This document shows, one piece after another, positions 1 through 12,377 of a DNA stretch of 64,000 nt. The stretch comes from Cytospora piceicola (taxonomy: Eukaryota > Ascomycota > Sordariomycetes > Diaporthales > Cytosporaceae): positions 248,001 to 312,000 of the forward strand of contig JALQBC010000003.1 of NCBI GenBank assembly GCA_023375675.1, read 5' to 3'. The notes below the pieces were generated by a model that saw only the letters and a program-made list of their open reading frames with translations, had not been told where the DNA came from and did not search any database. A program made the position numbers and the translations under genes. Numbering within the stretch: the stretch's first letter is position 1; every line of letters starts with the position of its first letter.

Positions 1-36
1 CACGTTCGATGAGGGTCGGATTGAGCTTAATCGATA

Positions 37-3000
37 ATGTCCACTTCTAGACCGGAGCACTTGTCCATTGGCAAGTTTGCGCAACAGGGTGGCCTCGGCC
101 AGTCATTGTCAAACCCCGCCAGTGCCAATACCTCTCCGAATGAACCTTCATCGGGGGGCAGTGCTTCCATCCGCTCGCCTTTTGGCATGACAACTACCTC
201 GAGCCTGAACCCAGCATCAAAAATGTCCTCGGCCACGCGATCAGGGGCCGGTTCTCCATCGCACGACCCACTGGCTGCTCCTGGTAGTGGTCGTTTCTTG
301 TCCAGCAAGAGGTGTGTATCCTAATCCGGCGGTACCGCCAGCTCGGTACCAGATGTTCTGTTCTTCCCAGCTTGTTGTAGACAGGGATGCTAACGCTCTG
401 TTATCCTAGGGCAAGAGAGATCCAGGCTCAGGAGGGGGTGACCAGTATACCTGTGAATCCCTGGGGAGGACCGCCCACCAGCGGGAACTCTACCCCTCTG
501 CGCGAAAACATACCAGAGTCGCCCACAGATGGTTTCCCCGACTTCACTCAACTCCAGTCTCAAGACTCTCTTCCTTCGACACGCCGGGCCCGAGCAGGCA
601 CTCTCCCCTCTCGACTGTCGACCACTGGCCCGCCTACTGGCCTGCTCAACATGCCGTCCGTAGCGTACAAATCTTCGAGGCCATCTCCATCACACAGCCC
701 GTTCAAGTCGCCGTCACCGAATCTTGAATCCAATGAGCCGCCACATAATCCGTCCGCTTTGCTCTCGCGGCTGCGTGCTGGGTCTCTGCCCCAGCGCAGC
801 CCTTTCCCCCAGCACATCCCTGGAACAAGCTCCCCGTTCGGCCCCAACATCTTCAGCAGCAGCTGGAATCCAGTCGGCCGGGAGAGGGGTTCGACACTGG
901 CAAGTATTGCTAGCGTCTCGACTAACGGCCCAAGCTCGCCTACACAGTCGAGAGACGGCGCCGGGGACAGCGACCTGCCCGCAAGGACATTGGACTACCT
1001 CGGCCTTATCGGCACTCCCCAGCCTCAGCCATCACAACTGGATCCTCCATACCTTTCCACCATGATGCCTGACTTCGCACGCCAGCAGCAGGCGAGCCGC
1101 TTCCGGTCGTACTCTGTCAACAAGATAGACACGTATGAGGATGATGAGGATGATGATGATGATGGCTACGAGGAAGACACCCTAGAAAGCCAATACGAAC
1201 TGATCCAACAACGACTCGCCGCAACTCAAGCAGCCATCCGCGATCACAACCTGGCCGTGCAGGCTTTCGCCAATCAGGCAGCGCGACCCCGTGCCAGAAC
1301 GGCGGGCGTTCTGGACACCCCAAACCCCTCCCGCCTCCTCCGTAGCTACTACCCGACGCCATCCCGTCTTGACAACTCCATTACCGCTGCCGAGCTTGGA
1401 TTGAGGGATGACAAGCCGCCCAACGTCGACGACCTCGGCTCTTCTGTTGCCGCTATCAACCTCGGCCGCTCAAACAGCCGGAACCATAGTCTTCTGAACG
1501 CTGACGAGCCGGAACTGGGGCCTACTAGTGCCCTCTGGCTTGGAAGCATTCCGACTTCGACAACGACCACGACCCTGACAGAGATGTTCAAGCAGTTCGG
1601 TCCAATCCTTTTCACGAGGGTCCTGACACATAAGAACTGCGGGTTCGTGAATTTCGAGAGGATCGACAGCGCCATGTCGGCTAAGAACGCATTGAATGGG
1701 AAGGAAATCTTCCCCGGGGCTGGTCCCGTCCGGATCAACTTTGCAAAGCCCCCTTCTGCATCCAACACGCCGGGGCCTGACGGTACTCATCCTTCTCCAA
1801 GCCCTATCCCCTTCAGCCAAGGGCCAAATGGTTCTCAGATGCCTTCCACGGCTGGCGCCGGTGACGCCGCAGGTCCCTCTGCAGCTGTGACCCCGTCTGT
1901 ACCGCCTCTGTCAGACATGGCAGCAGATATCCTGAGGATCGTCAAAGAGTTCGGTGCCACAGACGAGGACGTTGCGCGGATCCATGGCAACCTTCGAGGA
2001 GCAATCACGTACGATAGGTTGGTCGAGGAGATTCCTCCCGTCGGAGAGCCTACGCACACCAGGATGTACGATGCACCCAAGCTCCGGGATATTCGCAAGA
2101 GGATCGACAATGCGACTTTGTCTCAGGCGGAAATCGAGAACATTGCCCACGACATGTTGCCTGAAATAGCCGAATTGGCCTCGGACTACCTGGGCAACAC
2201 AGTTGTGCAGAAGCTGTTTGAGCAATGCTCTGACCCTACTCGGGATGCGATGCTCGAGATGATCGCGCCGCACCTGGCCGAGATTGGTGTGCACAAGAAT
2301 GGTACTTGGGCGGCACAGAAGATCATTACTGTCTGCAAGACCCCGAGCCAGATGGAGGTCATCCAGAGCCACCTGCGCCCGTACACTGTGCCGTTGTTCC
2401 TGGATCAATATGGAAACTACGTGCTACAAGGTTGTCTGAAGTTTGGCGCGCCATACACTGACTTCATCTTCGAGACGATGATGACTCGAATGTGGCACAT
2501 CTCCCAGGGTCGCTTTGGATCCCGTGGTATGCGGGCTTGCCTGGAGAGCCACCACGCCAGTAAGGACCAGCAGAGGCTGCTGGCTGCTGCAATTGCACTC
2601 CACAGTGTCCAGCTGGCTACAAACCACAACGCAGCTCTGCTCCTTACATGGTTCTTGGATACATGCACCTTCCCGCACCGCAGGACCGTGCTGGCGCCGC
2701 AGCTCGTTCCGTACCTGGTCACTCTTTGCACCCAGAAGGTGGCGTACCTGACTGTCCTCAAGGTCATCAACCAGAAGACGGAGCCCGAGGCCCGCGACAA
2801 GATTGTCGAGGCGATGTTCTTCAGCCAGAAGGATCAGATTCTGGAGTCGATCCTGAGTGATTCTCAGTGTGGCGCAACGCTGATCTTCAAGGTCATCACA
2901 ACGCCTTTCTTTGATGAGGCTGTGCGGAACAAGGTGGTTGAAAATGTCAAGACTGTTCTCCTGCGCATCAAGGCCCAGCCCGACAAGGGCTACAAGCGGT

Positions 3001-3758
3001 TGATGGACGAGGTCGGCTTGTCGACACGCAATGGCACCGGCGGAGGCCCTCGTGGCGAGAGCGGCAACCATCAGGAGCGTCATCGGGGAACGCCCAGGGC
3101 AAACAACAACCAACAGCAACAGCAGGGGCAGCAACAGCAGCAGGCGCAGCAGCAACAACGGGAGCAGCAGCAGGCACATCAACAGGCTCAACAGCAACAG
3201 CAACAGCAGGCACAGCAAGCCGCTGCTGCTCAGTACAACGCAGCCAACAACGGCGGCCAGTTCTACAGCCCGCTCAACGCAGCTGCACCTGGCAACAGCG
3301 CTCCAGGCTTCGATGGAAGCTTCGGTGGTCCTCGAAGCGACGGTATTGACCCTTCCCTTCAGCAGTACTCTGCCTACGCCTCTCAAGGCCCGATGACACC
3401 GGCTATGAACATGCAGCAAATGCAGTACCAGCAGAACATGATGCGAAGCACTCCTCCAATGAGCGCCTACTACCCCATGCAGAGTGGTATTCCATACCCA
3501 AGCGCCAGCCCGTCTATCGACCAGTACCGTAGCAGCCCGGTTCCTCAAGCTGGCATGCCTGCTCCTAACCAGAGCCCCTATGCCGCTCCGGGCTTCCCAA
3601 TGTCGATGCCCATGAACATGGGCGGCTTCCCCTACGGTATGCCCAACGCTGGGTATAACATGCCTGAAGGAGGCATGAACGGAGGTGCACCCAGCCGGCG
3701 GGGTGGCCGTGGTGGCCGCGGGGGTCGCCACAACACCGCCAGCCCCAGGCCATACTAA
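37..3758 (+). CDS. RRM and Pumilio-repeat RNA-binding protein (Jsn1/Puf1-like)
   Basis: Predicted 1207-residue RNA-binding protein in two exons, 37-311 and 410-3758. The intron has donor GTGTGT, branch site GCTAAC near 389 and acceptor CCTAG. The ATG at 37 follows an in-frame TAA at 28. Order of parts: a Ser/Pro-rich, probably disordered N-terminus; an acidic run near residues 333-345; one RRM at about 465-540 (begins SALWLGSIP, with a CGFVNFE RNP1-like strand); Pumilio-type helical repeats at about 650-960 (for example DYLGNTVVQKLFEQC and YGNYVLQGCLKFG); a CAG/CAA-coded glutamine tract at about 990-1030; and a C-terminal RGG tail (RRGGRGGRGGRH). RRM followed by Puf repeats is the arrangement of yeast Jsn1/Puf1 and Puf2, which bind 3' UTRs of mRNAs for membrane-associated proteins. 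The mRNA targets here are unknown. Class and frame are secure; orthology to Jsn1 rather than Puf2 is inferred. Confidence 0.9.
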
Positions 3759-5288
3759 AAAGATCCGGTTCGAGGCTATGGGGAGGCTGTTTGTTATGCG
3801 GGCATCGCTCAAGTAACGCGCCCATGCCCTGTTTGTCACTTCACATCAGTGGTGTGTCCGGACTCCAGGTCCAGAGTATGCAGAACCACCACACTACAAG
3901 CCCGAGGCCAGAAGAAGACATGTTTTGTACGACTTGGGAGTTTGGGTTTAACAATCGGTTCCATTTTCCTCGATTGCAGTAAAGAGAGGGTTCCGGGCGG
4001 CTGCAGCCCATCAACCCCTTCCTGGGTCATTTAACGCCTTGGCCCCAATCTGTTCACGAATGAGATTCGATAACGCTCGCTCTATTCTTGTTGGGACGGA
4101 AGTGCGCGGTCGGTATTTAGAGCATTCTATGGCTGGACCCAAGAGGAACGGACAGGAGGAAACTGCTTTTCTCTGCCGCTACTGCTGCTTTTTGGGGGAA
4201 AGGAAGGGAGGGAGGGTGGCAGGGAGATGGTGATTGAAGAAGGGGGGGGGGACGTTTTTTTGTTTGCTCGGAAAATTTCATGAACTCTGGCGTTTGTGTC
4301 TGATTACAATTTTTGAAAGAGAAAGAAGAGAGAAAAGTAAAAGTTTCATTACGAACGAACTGCATGAACCCGACCGCTGGGAAGAAATCGGAAGGGGTCA
4401 ACTGAGACTAAAACGGCGGCGGGGGGACAGATTAACAAGCTTTGTCATGAGGATTTCGGCCTTAACTTCGTTTCTTTGTAGACATTACATACTATTGTTT
4501 CTCTTCCATGTTCCTTACTTTGTTCGGTTGGGGGTTTTGTCTCTCTGGCTCTGTCTGGTGGTGGTTGATGATAGGGGAATGTGAAATGGAAAGGGTAGAT
4601 GTGGGAAGAAGTCCGCCGAGCAATGTTTGGTTTTGTGGTTGTTTTTTGTTTTGTTTTACTACTGTATGAAGGGACTTGGCAACGCATGAATCAAAGGAAG
4701 CATTTTCAATTTACCTAGCATGTGGGCAACGTATCTGGGTGAACTTTACATGTCCGCATGGTGTGTATAGTAAGACCTCTGGTCTTGTTCGAGCGTGGTC
4801 GGGTGATATAAAAGTTGTGTAAGTGAATGGCTGGGATGGATGAACTGAGGGTGGCCGCAAGGTAGACAACGAGGTGATAGTGCAGATAGAGTTGGCCATA
4901 CGGAGGGGACTCCTCCCAATACAGTAAAGTAGAGAGGCTCCCATCAGAGACATATATATGCAAGCACATTGAGCCTTGAAAAGATTTACCGAAGTGGGTT
5001 TTAGCCGGCCAACAACAAGCCATGAAGTCGTCTATGGTTTTTGATGGTGGTTTTTTTTGTTTTGGGCAGGGCCAGGAAACGAACCCGTCTCTTGACTTAT
5101 CTATAGCCACGAGATCCTCTCAGCACAGCTATCAATCATCATTACTGCGCCGTGACCCATCCCCCCCCCTCCCCCCACGCCCTGATTTTACCCCATATAC
5201 CTACCTCATCAAACGTTCGTTAACCGAGGCCGCCCCCCCCGTTCCCTCCATAACCCTCTCTTCACCTTCTCCTCCTCCCCTTTCCTCT
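3759..5288. other. Intergenic region, convergent 3' ends
   Basis: About 1.5 kb between the stop codons of two convergent genes. It holds their presumed 3' UTRs. The sequence is T/G-rich around 4240-4700 with several homopolymer runs, and C-rich at 5160-5290 just beyond the glycyl-tRNA synthetase stop. No ORF here looks conserved and I saw no tRNA or other RNA gene. Confidence 0.6.
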
Positions 5289-7505
5289 CTACTGCCCCAC
5301 CACCACCTCCTGGGACTCAAAGGCGGGCAGCTCGGCGCTGACGTCGGCCCACGTCTTGGCGCCCGAGACCATGTGCCTGACGGCGTCGAGGACCTCTGCC
5401 TCGCCGGCGCGCACCTGCCTCGTGCTGTCGCGCTCGCGCAGCGTGACGGAGCCGTCCTTGACCGTCTGGAAGTCGATGGTGACGCCGAAGGGCGTGCCGA
5501 GCTCGTCGTTGCGCGAGTACCGCTTGCCGATGGTCGCCGACGAGTCGTCCACCCGGCTCGAGATGCCCATGGCCCGGAGCTTCTGCCCCAGCTTGCGCGC
5601 CACCGGCGTGAAGTCCTTGTTGGAGGAGAGGGGCACGATCAGGACCTTTGTGGGCGCCAGTGCCGGGGGGAAGGAGAGGACCTGGACGGGTGGGTGTTAG
5701 CGGGGGGAGTTGGCTGTCAGATGTGTGGGAAGGAAAGGGTAACTACTTACACCACGGGCCTCGTCACCGCCCTCGGTGCCACGGGTCCAGAAGTTGTGCT
5801 CGAGCACCGAGTACAGGATCCGGCCGATGCCGAACGAGGGCTCGATGACGTTGGGGGTGTACTCCCGGACGTGCTCCGTTATCGTCGTGTACTCGATCTT
5901 GATCAGGTCCTTGTCGACGGTGGCCCTGCCGGCCGCCACGGCGGGGACGTCGACGGTGAAGCTGCCCTTGTCCCCGAGCTCCTTGGCGAAGGCCTCGCGC
6001 TGCTCCTGGGTGGCCGCCTCGATGGCCGCCTCGACGGCCTTGCCGTCCTTCTTGAACGAGGGGCCAAACTTCTTCTTGTTGATCTCGACCGTCCACTCCT
6101 GCCTGACGATGGGCGTCTCCAGCTTCTGGCGCACGACCAGGGGCGCGCCGGTCCTGTCCTTGTGCACCGTCAGGTCGTACGCGGAGCGGTCGGCGCAGCC
6201 GACGCACTCGACCCAGCCGTACGAGGTGGCCAGCTCGGCGTCCCAGCAGTCGCAGGCGTAGTGGGCCATCTCGTTGGCCATGTGCTGCCTGAAGCGGACC
6301 TTGGCCATGTCGGCGCCGATCTTCTCGAGGAACAGGTGGATGCGCGCCAGGAAGTAGCCCAGGGTCTCGTTGTCGACGACCTTGTTGGCGACGGCGTCGC
6401 CGATGGTCATCTTCTTCACCGTCGTCTGGCCCGACAGCTGGGTGTGCTTGTCCAGCAGGGTGAGCTCGACGTGCTCGACCTCGTGGAACCGCGGGTGCTT
6501 CTTGCCGCCGTTGGGGTCGACAAAGTGCTCGATCTCGGCCATCAGGAACTCGCGCACCCGGAGGAGGCCAGCGCGGGGGGAGATCTCGTTCCGGTACGAC
6601 TTGCCGATGGAGGCGGACGCGAAGGGCATGTTCTGCATGTTGAACTCGAGCAGCTTGGCGAAGTTCAGGAACTGGCCCTGGGCGGTCTCGGGCCTCAGGT
6701 AACCAGCCATCTGGCCGGAGGGGCCAATGGCAGTCTGGAACATGAGGTTGAAGGGCACCGGCGGCGAGGGCTCGACACCGGTCGCGGGGTTCTTCAGCTC
6801 GAACCTCTTGATCAGCTGGCCGAGCTGCTCGCCGTCGTAGTTGTCGAGCTGGGCCAGGACCTCCTCGTACTCCTTGACGACGGCATCCTCCAGCTTCACG
6901 GCCTCGGACTTGACCTTCTTCTTCTTCTTCTTGCTGGGGTCCTCCTCTTTCTCCTCCACCTTCTCGCCGCGCGCCTCCTTGTCACCCTTCAGCCTCGCCT
7001 CCAGGATGGCCTCGACGAAGTGGTCGGCCCGCAGGATCTCGCCGTTCTTGGGGTCCTTGCACATCCAGTCGGCAAACTTCTCGACGTGGCCGCTCGTCTT
7101 GAAGACCTCGTGGGGCGTCAGGACGGTGCAGTCGACCTCGAGCATGTCCTCCTCGAGGACGAAGTGCTTCCGCCATGTCTCGATAATGTTGGCCTGGAGG
7201 GCGCAGCCCGGAGGGCCATAGTCGAACAGACCGGCGACACCACCGTAGATCTCGAAGGAGGGGGTGTAGAACATGCGCCGGCGGAGCATGGACTCCATGG
7301 CCTGGCGGTCGATGGTCTGGCCGGTTTTCGTGGTGAGGGACGCCATTTTTGTTTTCTTTGTTGACTCGACGACCGTGTACCTGTTGTAGGAGGGGGTGAA
7401 TGGTCGGACGGAGGACCTTGCTTGCGATGTCACTTTCCAGAAGTTGTTGGAGGATTTGATGCCCACGAGTGGTCTGCGGGAGGCGAGCAGACGGAATGCC
7501 TTCAT
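5289..7505 (-). CDS. GRS1: Glycyl-tRNA synthetase, cytosolic and probably mitochondrial
   Basis: Class II glycyl-tRNA synthetase, 715 residues, which charges tRNA-Gly with glycine. Exons on the minus strand are 7505-5751 and 5681-5289. The 69-nt intron has donor GTAAGT and acceptor TCCAG and joins ...EARG to VLSFPPAL in frame. Motif 1 region GGVAGLFDYGPPG lies near residue 88, motif 2 (RNEISPRAGLLRVREF) near 306, motif 3 (SFGIGR) near 559, and the anticodon-binding domain from about 586 to the end. A lysine-rich stretch near 190-200 lies in the eukaryote-type insertion. Residues 1-53 are rich in Arg, Lys, Ser and Thr and nearly free of acidic residues, like a mitochondrial presequence. A second ATG at 7346 (MASLTTKTG) fits the cytosolic start, so one gene may supply both compartments, as in yeast GRS1. 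Divergent from RPF1 with 438 bp between start codons. Confidence 0.97.
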
Positions 7506-7943
7506 AAATAGGCGGGTCTGGGAAGCGAGGGAAGGTGGGATGTGGAAGTGTCAGACCGGAGTGACGAGAGGGAGACGGAGTGCGAAAGTTTAGCCTCTGC
7601 GGTGGTTCGCCGTGACTCAAAATTTCAGATGCCAATTGGGGGGGTTTTCCCAGACTGTTCAGGCGCTCAAGGCTCCCCCGCAACACGGCTTTTGGGGCTC
7701 CTGTGCATCTCCCGGTTAGTGGTTAGTGGGGGTGAGGGGCAGAAATTCAGTTCCACAGCAAGCGAAGATCGCGGCAGGCAAATATTTTTCAGGGCCTTGG
7801 TATCTACTTTCTTATCATTATCGGTCCTAAAAAATATTTGGGACAATATCATCTCCAAGTCAACTAAGAGAAACAAACCACCACGTACAGCACAACACAC
7901 CACATAGTTTCGATATCCCTCCACAGGAGATAAACGATTCAAG
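7506..7943. promoter_or_regulatory. Shared divergent promoter region (GRS1-RPF1)
   Basis: 438 bp between two divergent start codons, so it must contain both promoters and 5' UTRs. It is AT-richer than the flanking exons, with T-runs near 7780-7850. No individual transcription-factor site can be assigned by eye. Confidence 0.55.
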
Positions 7944-9591
7944 ATGCCTTCCAATGGGTTTACCGGCAATAAGATGAAGCGCCAGGCGATGAACATCGAG
8001 GACAAGAAGGCCTCGGGCAAGGCACAGCGCGAAGGGCGCATGCGCAGGAGGAGAGAGGAAACCAAGGACCCGGAACTCAAGAAGGAGCGGCTCGCGCGCA
8101 ACCAGACCAGGACCATCGAGCAGAAGCGGAAGTGGGACGAGGGCGACGAGGACAGCCTCTACACCAGCGTCGACGTGGCCGCGTTCAAGAGGAGGAAGGC
8201 GGAAGAGGAGGAGCAGGCCGCTGCCGACGGCGTCGTGCCCGGCGGGGAGGGCGAGAACGACGAGGACGACGAGGTGGACAGCATGCTGGGCTCGGGCGAC
8301 GAGGACGACGACGAGGACGACGACAAGACGGCCGCACGGATAGAAAAGATGCGCCTGAAGCGGGCGGAACGACAGCCCAGCGTGGCGCCCTCGACGACGA
8401 GTACGAACTTCGACATGACGCCGGCGGTGCTGTCGGCCAAGTTCCCGAACCTCTTCAACGACGAGCCGCCCAAGATGCCCAAGGTCCTGGTCACGACGTC
8501 CATCAACTCGACGCTGCACAAGGAGGCCGAGATCCTCACCTCGCTGTTCCCCAACTCGGAGTACATACGGCGGTCGGCGCACCGGTACGGGCACAAGTAC
8601 AGCGTGCGCGAGATCTGCAAGTTCGCCAACAACAGGGACTACACGGCGGTGGCGGTGCTGCACGAGGACCAGAAGAAGCCCTGCCGGCTCACGGTCGTGC
8701 ACCTGCCCCTCGGGCCCACCCTGACCTACTCCATCAACAAGTGGATGCCCGGCTCCAAGCTGCCCGGCCACGGCAACGCCCAGGACGAGTACTACCCGGA
8801 GCTGCTGCTCAACAACTTCAAGAGCAGCCTGGGCCTGCTGTCGGCCAAGAGCTTCCAGACGCTGTTCCCGCCCCAGCCCGACATCGAGGTGCGCCAGGTC
8901 GTGACGCTGCACAACTCGCGCGACTACATCTTCCTCCGCCGGCACAGATACATGTAAGTCCCCGGCGAGCAGGAAGGACTGCGCTGTCTTGTCTATTGGG
9001 GGTGTTTTTTTTTTTTTACTTGGTGGAGAGAGAGAGCAACTTTGATGACTGACCCGACTCGCGCCCGTCACAGTTTCCGCGAGAAGAGAGAGACGGAGAA
9101 ATCCGTGCAATCCGCCGAGGGAACCGAACTCAAAGGCGTCGAGGGGATAAGAGTTGGACTGCAGGAGCTCGGTGTAAGTCCATTTTCCATATCCGTATTC
9201 CTCCTTTTACCACGCACCCCCCTGCAGGAGCCTCCACATACATATATGTGTGAAATTTGTAGGCGTGGCCTGTCGATCATGTAACTGCAACTTTGCGGCT
9301 TGCGTGTGCGTGTGCATGATCGGTCTCCGAACCCTTAGTCTTGGATATTTCAGGGGACATGTGGTCTATCTACTACAAACAAGGGAAGAAGGGGCGGGAA
9401 ACAAAGGGGGAACGAACTCAAATTGAAACGCGGAACACGCAAGCTAACTTTGGTGATCACAGCCTCGGTGTACGCTCAAGTTGAGGAGGGTCGACAAGGG
9501 CGTCGGCTGGGCCGGCAGCGAGGGCGAGGATGCGCTGAGCTGGCAGTGGAAGTCGAAGATGGAGAAGGAGCGGACGAGGTTCAACTTGTAA
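7944..9591 (+). CDS. RPF1: Ribosome production factor 1 (Brix domain, 60S biogenesis)
   Basis: Predicted 412-residue nucleolar protein of the Brix/IMP4 superfamily. Rpf1 takes part in large-subunit pre-rRNA processing. Exons are 7944-8953, 9074-9173 and 9463-9591. Intron 1 (120 nt, donor GTAAGT) splits an Ile codon. Intron 2 (289 nt, donor GTAAGT) has a GCTAAC branch site near 9443 and a CACAG acceptor. A charged N-terminus with Lys/Arg-rich then Asp/Glu-rich blocks (to about residue 130) precedes the Brix domain, which begins near MPKVLVTTS and includes the SLFPNSEYIRR stretch. The short exons restore the expected family ending: RDYIFLRRHRYIFR, then LQELGPRCTLKLRRVDKG, then RFNL at the stop. 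Assignment to Rpf1 rather than Imp4 or Rpf2 rests on recalled similarity of this C-terminal signature. Confidence 0.94.
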
Positions 9592-10492
9592 AAAGCAAGG
9601 GTTTTGGTTGTTTTGGTTGTAGATGGGAAGATGATACCCCCCCGAATCAAGTACCTCTACGTGCTCTCTCAAACGGTGCTATCAGCCTCTGGTATGCCTC
9701 CACAACTGTGCGTTGTTGTGGAAGAAGTGCTCTCTATCTCGGGCGCACATTGCAAAGAACAACTGATATATTAGATGCGAACTCATACTAAAGAAAGCCT
9801 ACTGTGGCGGCTTAGGTATCATCCCACCTCCGTCCCTTCCATCATGGTCCCATCCTCAAATAGAACGGACAGTTGTAGCAGAAACCGGATGGTACGATCT
9901 CATATATGGTCTTAACTGTATTCGAGCTACCAGAAATATCCCGGCTACTTTACTCTCAGGTGTATCATAAGTTCGGGAGTACTCTGATCTGTATAATTCA
10001 CACAAACTGGGTTCAATAAAGATTCCTGATACAATAAAAGACCAGAGGATTGGGAGAGAGAGATTGAAGAGGCTGGTGTGGTTTCAATACAAAGGCGGCC
10101 TCAAATGCATTGCTATAACCGCCTTTTGTGTTGCTGAAGCACCACCACACATCAATACACAAGAGATGCTGAACAAAGACTTCACATATAACTGTTCCTG
10201 ATAAATAGACACACCGCAAACAAAGTGAAATTACTATTGATGTCCCCAATACCACCGGCCTTTATAATTTATTTAAGAATCATTCCAAGTCTCATGCTTC
10301 ATTTCCATCACCAAACAGACAAACCCAGAGCTACCTATCAATCAGTCAAGTCATTAATTTCCCTCCCCGGCCTTCTCCAGAACGCCAGACCAAAGACCAA
10401 GCCAGAACACACACACCCAAGCCCAACAAAAGACGCAATAGAGCTCCCCGAGCCAAAAACAAATACAGTCACCGAGCACCAAACCCCCTCCC
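9592..10492. other. Intergenic region, convergent 3' ends
   Basis: 901 bp between the convergent RPF1 and 4,6-dehydratase stop codons. It is AT-richer than the genes and holds their presumed 3' UTRs. No conserved ORF, repeat or RNA gene was recognised. Confidence 0.6.
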
Positions 10493-12039
10493 TCAGGCCA
10501 CCTGGAAGCTCTCCCTCGGGGCGCTGGTGCCGTTCCCGTTCAGCCCGTTCAGCTTCCTCTTCTTGGGCTGCGGCAGGTCCGTCACGGGCTCCCTGTCGCT
10601 GACGACCTCCTGGTCCTTGGTCACCACGGGGAACGGCGACAGCACCTTGGAGATGTCCCCCCACCACTCCTCGCCGAACCGCCGGTACCACGCCACCGTG
10701 ACCCGCAGCCCGTCCTCGAACGACGTCTTCTGCTCCCACCCCAGCTGCCGCAGCTTGGTCCCGTCCACCGCGTACCGGTGGTCGTTGAACGGCCGGTCGT
10801 GCGTGTACCGGATCCACCGCTGTTGCGCCCCCTCCCCCTCCCCATCCCCGTCCTCCTCCTCCCCCTCGGACTGGCCCGGCGGCATGCCGAACTCGCACAG
10901 GAGCTTGCCGCACAGGTCCCGGTTGGAGATCTCGTCGTACGACCCCACGTTGTACACCTGGCCTATCTGGCCCTTGTGCAGGATGGTGTCGAAGGCGTCG
11001 GCGGCGTCCCCGGCGAAGAGGTACCGCCGGGTCGGGCTGCCGTCGCCGTGGAGCACGACGGGCTGGCCCCGGTTCAGGAGGCAGGCGAACTTGGGGATGA
11101 TCTTCTCCGGGTACTGGTGGGGCCCGTACACGTTGTTGCTCCGCACGATGATGACGGGCAGCTTGAAGCTCTTCTGGTACGAGTGCACGAGCATCTCGGC
11201 GGCGGCCTTGGACGCCGCGTACGGGTTGGTGGGCGCGAGGATGCTCGACTCGAGGAGGTCGTCGTCGTCGTCCTTGACCTCGCCGTAGACCTCGTCGGTC
11301 GACACGTGGATGAAGCGCCCGATCTTGACCTTCTTGGCGCTCTCCAGCAGCACGTGGGTCCCGTAGACGTTGGTGTGGGTGAAGCCGTACGAGTTGCCGA
11401 AGCTCAGGTCCACGTGCGACTGCGCGGCGAAGTGGATGACCGTGTCGATGTTGTGCCGCTCGAGGCAGTCCACGACCTCGGTTGGGTTGGTGATGTCGCC
11501 CTGGTAAAAGGTGAAATTCCGCTTCTCGTTCAACATGCGCGTGTTGTTGAGCGAGGAGCAGTAGTCTATCTTGTCAAACGACACGATCTTGTACGCATGG
11601 GGATACGTCAGGGTCAGGTGCCGGACGAGCCAGCAAGCGCTGATTGCACATGTCAGTGTCAGCCCACCGAAGGAGAGGGGTTGGGTGGGGGGGGGGGGGA
11701 GACAAGTGGTTCTGGAGCGTCTCTTTGTTTGCGGGCGGTGGTGGTGCGGTGGACTTACATGAAACCAGCTCCTCCTGTGATCATGATGTTCTTCACATCT
11801 GGCAGAGGCTCGAACTTGGTGGTTCCCATGAGAACTGGGGCTTCTTTCCAGATGCCAAAATCCCCAAACGTCGACTGGCGTCGAGTGCCATTGGTACCTG
11901 AAACTCATAACCCATCATCAGTATTCGTTCGCCTCGAGTCGGGCTGGACTGCGATCCACTAACCGTTTGAGTGGTGGCCGTTTGAGTGACCATTCGTGGT
12001 GCTCTTGGAGCCATTGATATTGCGCTTGGTCGCCATCAT
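10493..12039 (-). CDS. NDP-glucose 4,6-dehydratase, extended SDR family (RmlB/UG46DH-like)
   Basis: Predicted 453-residue NAD-dependent dehydratase acting on a nucleoside-diphosphate glucose to give the 4-keto-6-deoxy sugar. In fungi this is the first step toward UDP-rhamnose-type sugars. Exons on the minus strand are 12039-11964, 11897-11759 and 11639-10493, with donors GTTAGT and GTAAGT. The Rossmann glycine motif GGAGFI lies at residues 67-72, and its final Ile codon is split by intron 2. The dehydratase motif STDEVYG is near 187, with Asp-Glu as in RmlB-type enzymes, and NPYAASK carries the Tyr-Lys pair near 212-216. About 50 polar residues precede the Rossmann fold. Two adjacent ATG codons (12039 and 12036) could start translation. 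The substrate nucleotide (UDP or dTDP) cannot be told from sequence. No partner 3,5-epimerase/4-reductase lies in the window. Confidence 0.88.
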
Positions 12040-12286
12040 TTCGGTTTGAACGTGCCACCGAAAGGGGCAAGGCCGAATCTACGGCTGAACGAAGAGGCTC
12101 TTTTAAGAAATGATGCGCAGCTTTGGTGATGCTGGGTGGTGACGGACAGGCTGGATGGGGCCTCGCCAGATGCAGCCGGTTACCTTCGTCGCGGGTAAAC
12201 TCTCAGTGAAGTATCGACCACTGAGTCGAGAAAATAGTGGGGAAAAAGGTTGAAGCAGCAAACATATATCGAGTACATGTAGTGGC

Positions 12287-12377
12287 AGTAGTAATAATAA
12301 TAGTAATAGTAGTAATAGCAGCAGCAGTAGTAGTAGTAGTAGTAATAGCAGTAGTAGTAGTAGTTAATAGTAATAGC
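12287..12377 (+). repeat. Imperfect TAG/TAA/CAG trinucleotide tract
   Basis: About 90 bp of interrupted trinucleotide repeat (AGT, AAT and AGC units), upstream of the 4,6-dehydratase gene. Low-complexity, non-coding. Confidence 0.85.

Noticed and set aside
2424..3839. 471-codon minus-strand frame
   Set aside because: Antisense shadow of the Pumilio-repeat and glutamine-tract coding region; the leucine run mirrors CAG repeats.
5022..7364. 780-codon open frame on the plus strand
   Set aside because: It lies antisense to the glycyl-tRNA synthetase exons. Its Leu/Gly/Asp/Val-rich translation has no family match and arises from the GC3 bias of the real gene.
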